NCBI GenBank assembly: GCA_951813625.1 | Contig: CATOTS010000021.1 | Span: 1-64,000 of the forward strand | Direction of reading: 5' to 3' | Length of the DNA stretch: 64,000 bases | From: an uncultured Caldilineaceae bacterium | Lineage (GTDB): Bacteria; Chloroflexota; Anaerolineae; Caldilineales; Caldilineaceae | Program-made: the position numbers and the translations under genes | The notes under the pieces: model-generated | Told to the model about the DNA's origin: nothing | Database searches by the model: none | The model's input: only the letters and a program-made list of their open reading frames with translations | Shown here: in pieces, positions 44,275-53,563 of the stretch | How positions within the stretch are numbered: position 1 is the first letter of the stretch | Layout: the number at the start of each line of letters is the position of its first letter

Positions 44275-45378
44275 ATGACCTCATTGACGGTTCTCGGCGG
44301 CGGCAATACGGCCTTTGCGGTGGCGGCCAACCTGGCATTGCGCGGGTTCGCGGTCACGCTGTGCGAGCACCCGGACTTTGCCTGGACTCTGGACCCGGTT
44401 CGGGCGGATAGAAGGATTCAGCTGGACGGCGTGGCCGAAAGCGGGTCCGCGCTGATCGACCGCGTCACGACCTCCGCGGCGGAGGCGCTGGAGAACGACC
44501 TGCTGCTCCTGATCGTGCCGGCCTATGCCCACCGGGCCTTTGCCGAGCTGTGCGCGCCGCATCTGCGCGACGGCCACATCGTGGTGATCACGCCGGGGAC
44601 GTTGGGCGCGCTGGAATTTGCCCAAGTCGTGCGCGCCGCCGGCAACGACAGCGATATCCTGTTTGCCGAGACCGATACCGCGCCCTACGTCTGCCGCAAA
44701 ATGGGGCCGGACTCGGCCCACATCTGGGGCGTCGTCTCGGGGCTGGGGTTGGGCGTCTACCCGGCAACGGGCACAGAGACGGTCGCCGACGCGCTGCAGG
44801 GGATCTTCACGCGCGACGGGCGCAGCGGCCAGGTGACGGCGATTTCTCCGTATCCGAACGTGTTCGCCAGCGGGCTGTCGGCGATGAACCCTGTCGTTCA
44901 CCCGCCCGGCGTGCTGATGAACGCCGGTCGGGTCGAGTACTCGCACGGCGACTTCTATTTCTACGAAGAGGGCGTGACGCCGACCGTAGCCAATGTGATC
45001 TACGCCGTCGACGCCGAGCGCCGCGCGATAGGCAGGGCGCTGGGTTTCGATCTCACGCCCGTCGATGCCGCCTTCCACGCCGCCGGATTCGGGCCGAAGG
45101 GCGATCTGTGGGCGACGATCAACGGCAGCCGCATGCTGACGCAACTGCGCGCGCCGGGCGCGATCGACACCCGCTGGCTGACCGAAGACATCCCCTACGG
45201 CCTCGCGGCATGGAGTCTGCTGGGCGCGCAGCTGGGCGTGGAGACACCCATGATGAGGTCGCTGGTGATGCTGGCGGGCGCGGCGCTGCAACGCGACTTC
45301 TGGCCCGAGGCGCGCACCCCGGCCAAGCTGGGAATCGCGGCGATGGACGGTCCGGCCATGTCGGCCTACGTCGCGTAG
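44275..45378 (+). CDS. NAD/NADP octopine/nopaline dehydrogenase-family protein
   Basis: 367 residues. The N-terminal Rossmann part has LTVLGGGNTAFAVAANLALRG and IVVITPGTLGALEFAQ. The C-terminal all-helical part has NVFASGLSAMNPVVHPPGVLMNAGRVE, where the MNP..H..G.L.N pattern is the family's catalytic region. Relatives join or split an amino acid and a 2-oxo acid by reductive amination. The ATG at 44275 starts the Rossmann fold directly; the upstream in-frame ATG adds 17 unrelated residues. It has its own promoter, and no nearby gene names its substrate. Confidence 0.87.
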   Translation: MTSLTVLGGGNTAFAVAANLALRGFAVTLCEHPDFAWTLDPVRADRRIQLDGVAESGSALIDRVTTSAAEALENDLLLLIVPAYAHRAFAELCAPHLRDGHIVVITPGTLGALEFAQVVRAAGNDSDILFAETDTAPYVCRKMGPDSAHIWGVVSGLGLGVYPATGTETVADALQGIFTRDGRSGQVTAISPYPNVFASGLSAMNPVVHPPGVLMNAGRVEYSHGDFYFYEEGVTPTVANVIYAVDAERRAIGRALGFDLTPVDAAFHAAGFGPKGDLWATINGSRMLTQLRAPGAIDTRWLTEDIPYGLAAWSLLGAQLGVETPMMRSLVMLAGAALQRDFWPEARTPAKLGIAAMDGPAMSAYVA

Positions 45379-45404
45379 TAGGGGCAGGCCTTGTGCCTGC
45401 CCTC
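45377..45404 (+). terminator. hairpin repeat copy 2 after the dehydrogenase gene
   Basis: GGGCAGGC-CTTGT-GCCTGCCC (45382-45402). It begins at the stop codon. There is no T-run, so it is a repeat-type palindrome that may still shape the 3' end. Confidence 0.45.
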
Positions 45405-45970
45405 CCTATCCCCTATCCCCTATCCCTCCCGCTGGCCGACATTTCCACTCGAAACCAGGACCAGATAACGAAAATCGGGCACCTCCCGGCAAGAGCCCGG
45501 GAAATGTGCTACATTGACATCATGGACCCGAAAGCGGCCCCCGACCGCAACCATTCAACCGTCCTTCCCAGTCCGCCGCCCATGCCCATCTTCGCGCCGC
45601 AGACACACTGCCCAGGTTCCTGTCACAAGAATCGCACCGCGTACGCCAAAACGCGCCCTTTTTCCGCAAATTGGCCCAATTTGTCGCATCTTATGGCAAC
45701 TTATCGCACTTTGTCGCCCAAAAGTCGGCAACCCTTTTGTCCTGTCACAAATTACGACACGAATATCCTGTCACAAGAGAAGAAAGTTTTTTTTCTTTTT
45801 ACGGCTCATTAGGGGTTTACGCGACTTCCAATGCCCTCTCGATACCCTTTCGATACCCTACCTGCCGGCGCCGCAGGGATGGGCCCTGTGCCCGCCATCC
45901 TTGATGACGTTTGGCTTCAGCCTGAGCTAACCCCGGGTCCGCGCTGCCCCTGGCGGCGGGATAACGCGCA
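45405..45970. other. gene-free stretch
   Basis: No convincing gene. It contains low-complexity runs (repeated CCCTAT units near 45408-45426) and two CCTGTCACAA words. Otherwise I see nothing in it. Confidence 0.5.
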
Positions 45971-45999
45971 TTGACTCGCGCGAATCGAGGAACTATACT
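45971..45999 (+). promoter_or_regulatory. strong sigma70-type promoter for second sugar importer
   Basis: TTGACT (45971-45976), 17 bases, TATACT (45994-45999). Leader about 325 nt to the binding-protein ATG. No gene is seen in the leader. Confidence 0.7.
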
Positions 46000-46332
46000 A
46001 TGGCAAACATTCCGGCTTCTCCTGCAAATCGCTCACAATCGGCAACCAGGGCGGCTATCCCAGCTAGCTGTCCATGGACTCCTCAAGGAAGCGGGCTGAC
46101 GATGGGGGCGATCAAGGAAAGAGCCTGAAAGCCATATTGTCGTGCAGTGCCGTAGAGCGTGTGTAACGAATTCGCGGCAGTGTTGTTGAGGGGCAGGGGC
46201 GACGATTTGTCCATGCCCGCCCTTTGCAGGTTGTCGAAAGGCCCGGGGCCTACACGCGGCGAGTCCTGGCCGCTGACCGCGGCGAAGCAATCAATTGTGG
46301 CATTCATAATCACTGAGCAGAGGAGAAAGACG

Positions 46333-47736
46333 ATGTCAGTCCAAAGAAGAATGAGCAGGCGGGAATTCCTGTGGGCTTCCGCAATCGGATCGGCGGGGGT
46401 CGCGGTCGCGGCATGTCAGCCGGCAGCCATGCCGGCAACCGACATGGCGGACGAAGGCGATGGCGACGCGCCGGCGATGGAAGCGGTCGAAATCCGGTTC
46501 AGCCACTGGCACGGCGGCTTCTGGGACCCGATTCGCGACGGCATAAGCGAGGAGCACCCGGAGATCACGGCGATCAGCGAATCGACGCCTTGGGGAGAAT
46601 ACTCGACCAAGCTCCTGACGCAGATGGTCGGCGGGGTTGCGCCCGACGTGGTGATGGTCGGCAGCATCTGGCAGGGCGAGTGGTTCAAGGTGCTGCTGGC
46701 GCTGGATGACGCGCTGGACGCGCACGGCGTCGACAACAGCAAGTGGGACGCAGACCCGTGGATGCAGTGCGGCAACGACGGCAAGATCTACTCGCTCTCG
46801 CAGGTCTACTGCCCCAACTGGCAGCTGGTGGTGAACAGGACCCTGGCCGAAGAGGCGGGCATCGACCTGCCCGACTGGGGAGACGACGGTCCGGCCGCGA
46901 ACTACGACGAGTGGCGCTGGGATGACCTGGTCGAGCTGCTGAAGGAGACGACAAAAGTCAACTCTGCCGGCGAGGTAGAGCAGTGGGGTCTCGCCAACAG
47001 CACGGGCGGCTTCGGTGCGACCGCGCTCTACTTCATGTACAGCAACGGCGCCCAGGCGCTGGACGACCTGTGGGGCTACCAGGAGACCGAGGCGCTGGTC
47101 GACTCGGAGGAGTCGGTACAGGCGTTGCAGGCGTACATCGACCTTACCCTGGTGGACAAGGTTGCGCCGACGCCGGCCGAGGCCAAGGCGGTGCAGGGCG
47201 GCCTGTTCAACGGGGGCAAGGCGTTTTGTTCGATCAGGCACCCGGGCGTGGGCGACCAGCGGGTCAACCAGGAGGCGTTCGGGCTCCTCTTCATGCCGGT
47301 CCCGTGGCGCGAGCATCGCGTGCAGATGATGGGAACGAACTCGTGGGGCGTGTGGGGCGGCGGCGAGAACACGGACGCGGCTTCGACGTTCGCGATCTGG
47401 GCGACGACGAGCGAAACGATCAGCGACTGGATCACGCCCAACATCAATCTCACCGGCTACGACATGCGGCGCGCGATCGACAAGCTGCCGGAGCTGCCCG
47501 AGGGTTGGATGCGCCGCTTCTACGAGGTCTTCCTCAGCCGGGACGAGCGCTTCACCAACCATCCGTCGGCCGCTGAGAACGTGCTCTGGAGGCCCAGGTG
47601 GTACGGTCGCAAGGCGCGGTTCTTCAACGACACCATGAAGCGCGAGTATGACAAGGTCTTCCTCGGCGAGAAGTCGATGCAGCAGGCGATGTCGGACGCC
47701 AAAGCGGAGATCGACGCTGAGCTGGCAGCCACCTAG
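46333..47736 (+). CDS. ABC sugar-type solute-binding protein (family 1), Tat lipoprotein
   Basis: 467 residues. MSRREFLWAS (twin-arginine motif), a hydrophobic run, then a lipobox ending VAVAAC before the mature part. It has CUT1 binding-protein features (WGEYSTKLLTQMVGGVAPDVVMV, LFNGGKAFCSIRHPGVGD, WGVWGGGENTDAASTFAIW). AGGAG lies eight bases before the ATG at 46333. It is the receptor for the permease pair at 48775-50666. It is not closely similar to the binding protein at 13157, so a different ligand is likely. Confidence 0.9.
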   Translation: MSVQRRMSRREFLWASAIGSAGVAVAACQPAAMPATDMADEGDGDAPAMEAVEIRFSHWHGGFWDPIRDGISEEHPEITAISESTPWGEYSTKLLTQMVGGVAPDVVMVGSIWQGEWFKVLLALDDALDAHGVDNSKWDADPWMQCGNDGKIYSLSQVYCPNWQLVVNRTLAEEAGIDLPDWGDDGPAANYDEWRWDDLVELLKETTKVNSAGEVEQWGLANSTGGFGATALYFMYSNGAQALDDLWGYQETEALVDSEESVQALQAYIDLTLVDKVAPTPAEAKAVQGGLFNGGKAFCSIRHPGVGDQRVNQEAFGLLFMPVPWREHRVQMMGTNSWGVWGGGENTDAASTFAIWATTSETISDWITPNINLTGYDMRRAIDKLPELPEGWMRRFYEVFLSRDERFTNHPSAAENVLWRPRWYGRKARFFNDTMKREYDKVFLGEKSMQQAMSDAKAEIDAELAAT

Positions 47737-47759
47737 GCGCGGACGGCACTGTCCCTTTC

Positions 47760-47788
47760 CCGGCGGCCGGCAGCGCGCCGGCCGCCGG
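47760..47788 (+). terminator. perfect 12-bp stem-loop after binding-protein gene
   Basis: CCGGCGGCCGGC pairs perfectly with GCCGGCCGCCGG around an AGCGC loop, 24 bases after the stop. No T-run follows. It is likely an mRNA 3'-end stabiliser or partial terminator. Confidence 0.6.
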
Positions 47789-47854
47789 CTACCCCATTGA
47801 AACGCCGCCCGTCCGCTGCGCCCGCGCAACGGACGCGGGAGGTCACTGATACGC

Positions 47855-48778
47855 ATGAAGGTAATGGTTACCGGTGGCAGCGGCAAGATCGGCGGGTACG
47901 TTCTGCGCGAGCTTCTGAGCGGCGGTCACACTGTGTCCAACTTCAGCCGTACAGCGCCGCCCGTCGAGCAGGTCCGGCACATCGACGGCGAAATCACCGA
48001 CCTCGAGCGTATGCAGGAGGCCTGTGCCGGGCAGGACGCCATCGTCCACCTGGCCGCGGTGCCGGGGCCCGGCATCACAACGCCGGAACGGCTGATGTAC
48101 GTCAACGACCGCGGGACGTTTACGGTGCTGGAGGCCGCAGTAAGCGCGGGCGCGCGCAAAGTAGTTTTCGGCTCCTCGAAGGAGGCGATGAATACCGACT
48201 ACCGGCGGCGCGCGACGCGGCCGCGCTACTTCCCGATCGACGAGAAGCACCCGGCCAAGCCGCGCAACGAGTACGGGATCAGCAAGCTGATCAACGAGAT
48301 CACCTGCCAGCGCTTCAGCGAGAGCTACGGCATCCAGACCATCGGTCTGCGCATCAATCACAACTGGTATCTCGACCGCGCCGGCGCGGAAGTGGCGGTG
48401 CGCTCGGGCTGGAACCGGGAGCGTACGGTCGAGGAGCAGTGGGAGGGGTACCGGAGCTACATTGTCGGGACCGACCGGGGCCGCTCCAACCTGTGGACTG
48501 TGACCGATGCGCGCGATGCGGCGCAGGCGTTCCGGCTGGCAGTGGAGAACGAAGCGATCGAGCACGAGGTCTTCCTGATCAACGGCGCCGACACCTGTTC
48601 GCTTGAAGAAACGCCAACCCTCGCCGCCCGCTTCTATACCGACGTGCCCCAACGCCGCCCGCTGTCCGACTTCGACAGCTTCGTATCGACGGCCAAGGCG
48701 CGCCGGCTGCTGGGGTACGAGCCGCGCTACAGCTGGCGGCAGAGCGAGTTTCGCGATTGGATGGAGGAGCAGCCGTGA
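47855..48778 (+). CDS. NAD-dependent epimerase/dehydratase (extended SDR)
   Basis: 307 residues. The cofactor loop is VTGGSGKIGGYV, the catalytic Ser is in VFGSSKEAM, and YGISK supplies the Tyr/Lys pair. It probably acts on a free or activated sugar. Its TGA overlaps the GTG of the next permease (GTGA), so this enzyme and the importer are translationally coupled. That supports processing of the imported substrate. Confidence 0.9.
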   Translation: MKVMVTGGSGKIGGYVLRELLSGGHTVSNFSRTAPPVEQVRHIDGEITDLERMQEACAGQDAIVHLAAVPGPGITTPERLMYVNDRGTFTVLEAAVSAGARKVVFGSSKEAMNTDYRRRATRPRYFPIDEKHPAKPRNEYGISKLINEITCQRFSESYGIQTIGLRINHNWYLDRAGAEVAVRSGWNRERTVEEQWEGYRSYIVGTDRGRSNLWTVTDARDAAQAFRLAVENEAIEHEVFLINGADTCSLEETPTLAARFYTDVPQRRPLSDFDSFVSTAKARRLLGYEPRYSWRQSEFRDWMEEQP

Positions 48779-49707
48779 GCGCAGCCGCACCCGTCGCCGG
48801 GCAAAGAAGACGCCGAATGTCCCGCTTGCGCCTGCGCGAGGCGATCGACGGATACATCTGCATCGCGCCGTGGGTGCTGGGCTTCATCATCTTCACCGCC
48901 TTCCCCATCATCGCCTCGTTCGTGCTCTCCTTCAGCCGCTACACAATCCTCGACCCACCCCGCTTTATCGGCTTGGCCAACTACACAAAGATGGTGAGCG
49001 GAGACCCGCTTTTCTGGCAGTCGCTCAAGGTGACGGTGATCTATACCGTCCTGCTGGTGCCGCTGGGAACGGTCGGCGGATATGTGCTGGCGCTGCTTCT
49101 GAATCAGACGGTCAAGGGGCTTGGCTTCTTCCGCTCGGTCTTCTACCTGCCGGTGGTTACGCCGGCGATCGCCACTTCGTATCTGTTCGCGTGGATGCTC
49201 AACCCGGAGATCGGCCTGGTCAACAACTTTCTGGCCGGTCTCAACATCGAGGGGCCGCAGTGGTTCGCTTCTCGCCAGTGGGTGATTCCCAGCTTCATCG
49301 TCATGAGCCTGTGGGGGCTGGGCGGCAACATGATCCTCTATCTCGCCGGCCTGCAGGGCGTGCCGACGGTACTATACGAAGCTGCGATGCTCGACGGCGC
49401 CGGCGCGTGGGCCAAGTTCCGCAACGTGACACTGCCGATGACCTCGCCAGTCATCTTCTTCACTTTTCTGACCGGGATGATCGGCACTTTCCAGGTGTTC
49501 ACTGGCGCCTACGTCATCACCGAGGGCGGCCCGGCTGACGCCTCGCTGTTCTACATTCTCTACCTCTATCAGAATGCCTGGAACTACCTGAAGATGGGCT
49601 ACGCCGCCGGCCTGGCCTGGGTCCTGTTTGCGATTATTTTCGTGCTGACGCTGATATCGCTGCGCGTTTCGGGACGTTATGTCTACTACGAGGGGGCGGT
49701 TCGGTAG
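48775..49707 (+). CDS. ABC sugar transporter permease, MalF-like (CUT1)
   Basis: 310-residue inner-membrane protein with about six hydrophobic segments (CIAPWVLGFIIFTAFPIIASF first). The EAA loop is YEAAMLDGAGAWAKFRNVTLP. I chose the GTG at 48775 because GGAGGAG lies just before it and it overlaps the previous stop as GTGA. It forms the channel with the next gene for the binding protein at 46333. Confidence 0.9.
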   Translation: MSAAAPVAGQRRRRMSRLRLREAIDGYICIAPWVLGFIIFTAFPIIASFVLSFSRYTILDPPRFIGLANYTKMVSGDPLFWQSLKVTVIYTVLLVPLGTVGGYVLALLLNQTVKGLGFFRSVFYLPVVTPAIATSYLFAWMLNPEIGLVNNFLAGLNIEGPQWFASRQWVIPSFIVMSLWGLGGNMILYLAGLQGVPTVLYEAAMLDGAGAWAKFRNVTLPMTSPVIFFTFLTGMIGTFQVFTGAYVITEGGPADASLFYILYLYQNAWNYLKMGYAAGLAWVLFAIIFVLTLISLRVSGRYVYYEGAVR

Positions 49708-49751
49708 TTTTCGCTTAAGTTGCTCCGGCAGGTTACTAAGGTTCGATCACG

Positions 49752-50666
49752 ATGGCGATGACGAGACGAAGCAACAAGGTGAACGGCGGGATGGGCGGCT
49801 GGCTGCATAGCATGAGCCGCCGGCAGCTTGTCGGTCAGATCCTTGTCTACATCCTTTTGGTCGCGATCGGCTTCATGCTCGCGGTCCCGTTCCTCTGGCT
49901 GGTTTCGAGCTCGTTCAAGACGGAAACGGACGCGTTCCGCATCCCGCCTAGTTTCATCCCCAGGCCAATCGAATGGGGGAACTACGCGACGGGGTTGACC
50001 GATTTCCCCTTTGTGCGCTCGACCGTCAACACATTGATAATCGTGGTATGGGTAATGGTTGGCACGGTGCTGAGCGCGAGCCTGGTCGCCTACGGTTTCG
50101 CGCGCGTCCGCTTCCCCGGCCGCACTGCGCTCTTCATCCTCGTGTTGAGCACAATGATGATACCGACGCACGTCACCTTGATCCCGCAGTATCTGCTGTT
50201 TCGACAGCTGGAATGGCTGGACTCGTTCAAGCCGCTGATCGTACCCAGTTTCTTCGGCGGCGGAGCTTTTTACGTTTTCCTGCTGCGGCAGTTCTTCTTG
50301 ACGATTCCATTGGACTACGACGACGCCGCGCGCATCGACGGCTGCGGCACCTTCGGCGTCTTCTTGCGCATAATCCTGCCGCTGTCGAAGCCGGCGTTGG
50401 GCACGATGGCGATCTTCACCTTTATGAGCCAGTGGAACGCTTTTTTTGAGCCGCTGATCTACCTGAACCGTTTCGAGACGCAGCCGCTGGCGGTGGCGCT
50501 GACGACTTGGGTGCAGACGGCGCACGGCAGCACCTCGATGCACTACGTTCCCTGGGTGGCGATCATGGCGGTCTCGACATTGATCGCGCTGCCGCCGGTT
50601 ATGGTCTTCTTCTTCGCCCAACGCCACTTCATCCAGGGTGTGGTCGTGAGCGGGATGAAGGGATAG
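49752..50666 (+). CDS. ABC sugar transporter permease, MalG-like (CUT1)
   Basis: 304 residues, six hydrophobic segments, EAA loop YDDAARIDGCGTFGVFLRIILP and the usual C-terminus FFFAQRHFIQGVVVSGMKG. It completes the second CUT1 importer. The stop codon lies in the first unit of a 7-bp tandem repeat. No ATPase gene follows. Confidence 0.92.
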   Translation: MAMTRRSNKVNGGMGGWLHSMSRRQLVGQILVYILLVAIGFMLAVPFLWLVSSSFKTETDAFRIPPSFIPRPIEWGNYATGLTDFPFVRSTVNTLIIVVWVMVGTVLSASLVAYGFARVRFPGRTALFILVLSTMMIPTHVTLIPQYLLFRQLEWLDSFKPLIVPSFFGGGAFYVFLLRQFFLTIPLDYDDAARIDGCGTFGVFLRIILPLSKPALGTMAIFTFMSQWNAFFEPLIYLNRFETQPLAVALTTWVQTAHGSTSMHYVPWVAIMAVSTLIALPPVMVFFFAQRHFIQGVVVSGMKG

Positions 50667-50690
50667 CGGATAGCGGATAGCGGATAGCGG
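50661..50690 (+). repeat. 7-bp tandem repeat, four copies, over a stop codon
   Basis: GGATAGC occurs four times in a row; the first holds the TAG of the permease gene. Confidence 0.85.
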
Positions 50691-50728
50691 CCGCTACGTT
50701 CAGCAGTACCGTGAAAGGACGATCGCCA

Positions 50729-51820
50729 GTGATCATCGACGCACATTTTCACATCTTTCCGCCGCTCGGCAGAGAAACAGTTGAAGAGGACCCGCTGCAG
50801 CCGCTGCGGATGAAGTTCTGGCAGTATCACATCCGCGACAGCCGCCGCTTCCGCCGCGTGACAGATGGCGAAACGGTGCCCGAGCCGTTCCTGAATTGGG
50901 ACTCCGACGACCTCAACGAGATGCCGGATGTCAACTTTCGCCTGGCCGACTTCGGCCGCGCCGAGATCACCGTTGAAGGCGTCGACTACTTCATACAGGC
51001 CTATCCGCCCAGCCTGATCAACTGCGAGGCGCCGCCCGAACGCATGATCGGCGAGATGGACCTAGTCGGCGTGGACATGGGCGTCCTGCAGCACGACCAC
51101 ATCTACGGCGCGCTGAACGAGTACTACGGCGAGCAGATGCGGCGCTATCCCAACCGCTTCATCGGGCTGGCGCAGGTGCGGGAATGGGAGGCGGACCGGC
51201 CGGAGGAACACGAACGGCTGGAGCAGGCAGTCCGTCAGCACGGCAACAAGGGGCTTTACTTCAGCGTCGAGCCGTTCGCGCTGAGCAACTACGCCGACCA
51301 CCTGAACGACGCCAAGTTCGAGCCGTTGTGGGATAAGGTGCGCGAGCTCGGCATCCCTGTCTGGTGGTATCTGCACAGCCGCCAGCGCGACCGGCTGGGC
51401 GGGTATATGCAGCACGTGGCCGAGCTCGACCGCTGGGCCGAGGCCCATCCCGACATACCCGCGGTGCTGACGCATGGCATCGACCTCTTCGGCATTCGGC
51501 GTGGCCGGGACGACCGCTACGCGATCCCCGAAGCGATGATGACGCTGCTCAAGCGACCCAATATGCATGTCGAGGTGCTTTTCTGCGCGTTCTGGCCGGA
51601 GTACCCGTTTCCCGGCGCGCAGGAGATGATCAGGCGGCTGCGCGACGAGATCGGCGTCCACAAGCTGATGTGGGGCACCGACATGCCCTACTGCTCCGGC
51701 TCGTGGTGCACATACAAGCAGGCGATTGACTACATACGGCTGCATTGCGAGTTTCTTTCCGCAGAAGAGAAGGCGCTGATCCTGGGCGACAATGCCGCGC
51801 GCATGTTTGGTCTCTTATAA
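50729..51820 (+). CDS. amidohydrolase-family (amidohydro_2-type) protein
   Basis: 363-residue TIM-barrel hydrolase or decarboxylase. The metal motif is IIDAHFHIF at the start, a later His is in VLTHGIDLFG, and the catalytic Asp is in MWGTDMPYCSG. It ends LILGDNAARMFGL, the standard family tail. I chose the GTG at 50729 because AAAGGA lies about ten bases ahead; the GTG at 50711 would precede it. It likely belongs to the same catabolic run as the importer upstream. Confidence 0.87.
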   Translation: MIIDAHFHIFPPLGRETVEEDPLQPLRMKFWQYHIRDSRRFRRVTDGETVPEPFLNWDSDDLNEMPDVNFRLADFGRAEITVEGVDYFIQAYPPSLINCEAPPERMIGEMDLVGVDMGVLQHDHIYGALNEYYGEQMRRYPNRFIGLAQVREWEADRPEEHERLEQAVRQHGNKGLYFSVEPFALSNYADHLNDAKFEPLWDKVRELGIPVWWYLHSRQRDRLGGYMQHVAELDRWAEAHPDIPAVLTHGIDLFGIRRGRDDRYAIPEAMMTLLKRPNMHVEVLFCAFWPEYPFPGAQEMIRRLRDEIGVHKLMWGTDMPYCSGSWCTYKQAIDYIRLHCEFLSAEEKALILGDNAARMFGLL

Positions 51821-51872
51821 ACAATGACGGAGCGCCGGTTCGACCGGAACCTAAAGAAAATGGAGGCACAAA

Positions 51873-52760
51873 ATGGCTGTAAAAGTTGGAACAGGGCCGG
51901 ACTCGTGGGGCATCTGGTTCCCGAGTGATCCGAAGCAGACCCCGTGGCATCGTTTTCTGGATGAGGCCGCCGAAGCCGGCTATGAGTGGATCGAGCTGGG
52001 TCCGTACGGCTATCTGCCGACCGACCTGCCGACCTTGCGCCGCGAGCTGGACAGCCGCGGCCTGAAGGTGGCAGGGACGTTCGCGATGGAGAGCCTGGAA
52101 AATCCGGAAAAATGGCCGGAGCTTGAACGTCAGGTACTCGGCGCGGGCGAGCAGCTGGTGGAGCTGGGCGCCAAGTTCCTGGTGCTGATCGACGGCATGT
52201 ACTCGGACCTCATTACCGGCGAGCTGGTTGAGAAGACCGAACTGGACAGCGACGAGTGGAAGCGGCTGATCGACACGACGCACCGGGTGGCCGACATCGC
52301 CATCGACCGCTTCGGCCTGCAGCTCGTCTTTCATCCGCACGCCGAATGTCACGTCGAGTATACCGAACAGATCGAGAAGTTCCTCGAGGATACCGACCCG
52401 GACCGGGTCGGCATTTGCCTGGATGTAGGTCATCATGCCTACCGCGGCGGCGACGCGATCGGGTTCATGCGCGAGCATCACGAGCGCATCCCCTATCTGC
52501 ACATAAAGAGCGTCGATCGCGAGGTGCAGAAACAGGTCGAGGCCTCGGGCGTAACCTTCGCCGAGGCGGTCAAGATGGACATGTTCGTCGAGCCGGAGCT
52601 GGGGTGGGTCGACTATCTGGCATTCCGCGACGTGCTGCGCGAAATCGGCTTCGACGGCTGGGCGGTTGTCGAGCAGGACATGTACCCGGCGCCGTTCGAC
52701 AAGCCCCTGCCGATCGCCGTACGCACGCGCGCCTATTTGCGCGATATCGGAATTGGGTAG
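51873..52760 (+). CDS. IolE-like sugar phosphate isomerase/epimerase TIM barrel
   Basis: 295 residues. KVGTGPDSWGIWFP at the N-terminus and FHPHAECHVEYTEQIEKFL, ICLDVGHHAYRGGD, LHIKSVD and VVEQDMY resemble the inosose dehydratase (IolE) group, with metal ligands Glu, Asp, His and Glu in those motifs. It follows an amidohydrolase gene by 52 bp. Dehydration or isomerisation of an inositol or keto-sugar is possible; no other inositol genes are present to confirm. Confidence 0.82.
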   Translation: MAVKVGTGPDSWGIWFPSDPKQTPWHRFLDEAAEAGYEWIELGPYGYLPTDLPTLRRELDSRGLKVAGTFAMESLENPEKWPELERQVLGAGEQLVELGAKFLVLIDGMYSDLITGELVEKTELDSDEWKRLIDTTHRVADIAIDRFGLQLVFHPHAECHVEYTEQIEKFLEDTDPDRVGICLDVGHHAYRGGDAIGFMREHHERIPYLHIKSVDREVQKQVEASGVTFAEAVKMDMFVEPELGWVDYLAFRDVLREIGFDGWAVVEQDMYPAPFDKPLPIAVRTRAYLRDIGIG

Positions 52761-52911
52761 CCAGTGATGCTGACGCGCTGCAATTTCTGGTGGAGCGGGC
52801 TGTGCCGCCTCAGGGAAAGTTGCCGGCAACCTTCAAGACAGCGGCGAAATCTTGAATATTGAAGATAACGGTAACTACTAAGCCACATACAGCGTCTGTG
52901 TCGACCAGTGT

Positions 52912-53181
52912 TTCATCCCCGCCGCCATTCAGATTGTCTGATTGCGTATTCGGTTGGCCGCCGCCACGTTGGATAAGCCGGACTGCAGGAATGACGCCGT
53001 ACCGTCGGTGAGCGATGGTTTTGGAGGGGGGCGTTGCGGGGGGAGTCCCCCCGCACAAGGGAGGGCCGCAGGCCCGACCGTCCAAAAAGCAAGGAGAAAG
53101 TAAAGCGGAGTGAGGAGAGAGAAAACACCTTCGCTCGCCTCATGCAGGGTCGCAGACTGACTGCGGCTGAGAAGTTACGAC
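52912..53181 (+). repeat. dispersed noncoding repeat, copy E
   Basis: The core is 53026-53085 with both hairpins. The left arm (52912-53025) matches copy D; the right arm (to 53181, containing CAGGGTCGCAGACTGA) matches copy A. It ends 23 bases before a DUF2283 gene. The gap 52761-52911 shows nothing else. Confidence 0.8.
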
Positions 53182-53204
53182 CGCCGTTTCAAAAGGGAGT
53201 AGCA

Positions 53205-53456
53205 ATGAAATTTCGATACTTCCCTGAAACCGACACCCTCTATGTCGAGTTCCGGTCGGACCCGGCAATTGAAACCGTCGCTGTCACAGACAGTGTTCTG
53301 GTTGACCTGGATAACTCTGGCCGGACTATCGGCATAGACTTATATAAAGCTTCTGAACACCTGGATCTCTCGGCTCTCGACGAGGATAGTTTGCCATTCC
53401 AGTGGTTGACCGAGGAGAGGCCGGTCGTCCCGGCCGAGACCGGAACCTGGCATTAG
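53205..53456 (+). CDS. DUF2283-family small protein
   Basis: 83 residues. MKFRYFPETDTLYVEF, then VDLDNSGRTIGIDLYKAS and LPF fit the short DUF2283 domain (D.LYI.F.......E......VD.D..G.I.GIEI.dAS). AAAAGGGAG lies ahead of the ATG. The family has no assigned activity and often occurs beside small toxin-like or mobile genes. Here it directly follows a dispersed repeat. Confidence 0.75.
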   Translation: MKFRYFPETDTLYVEFRSDPAIETVAVTDSVLVDLDNSGRTIGIDLYKASEHLDLSALDEDSLPFQWLTEERPVVPAETGTWH

Positions 53457-53563
53457 CGGGGAATCGATTCGCGGTTTCATTTGCCGCGCCAGGCGCTTGG
53501 GCGGCTGTCAGACATGAGCCAGTTGACGCGACGCTGCCCAACAGCAGCAAGGAGTAGCTCGGA

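Noticed and set aside
46336..47886. A 516-codon minus-strand frame
   Set aside because: It is antisense to a clear Tat lipoprotein binding-protein gene with promoter and ribosome site.
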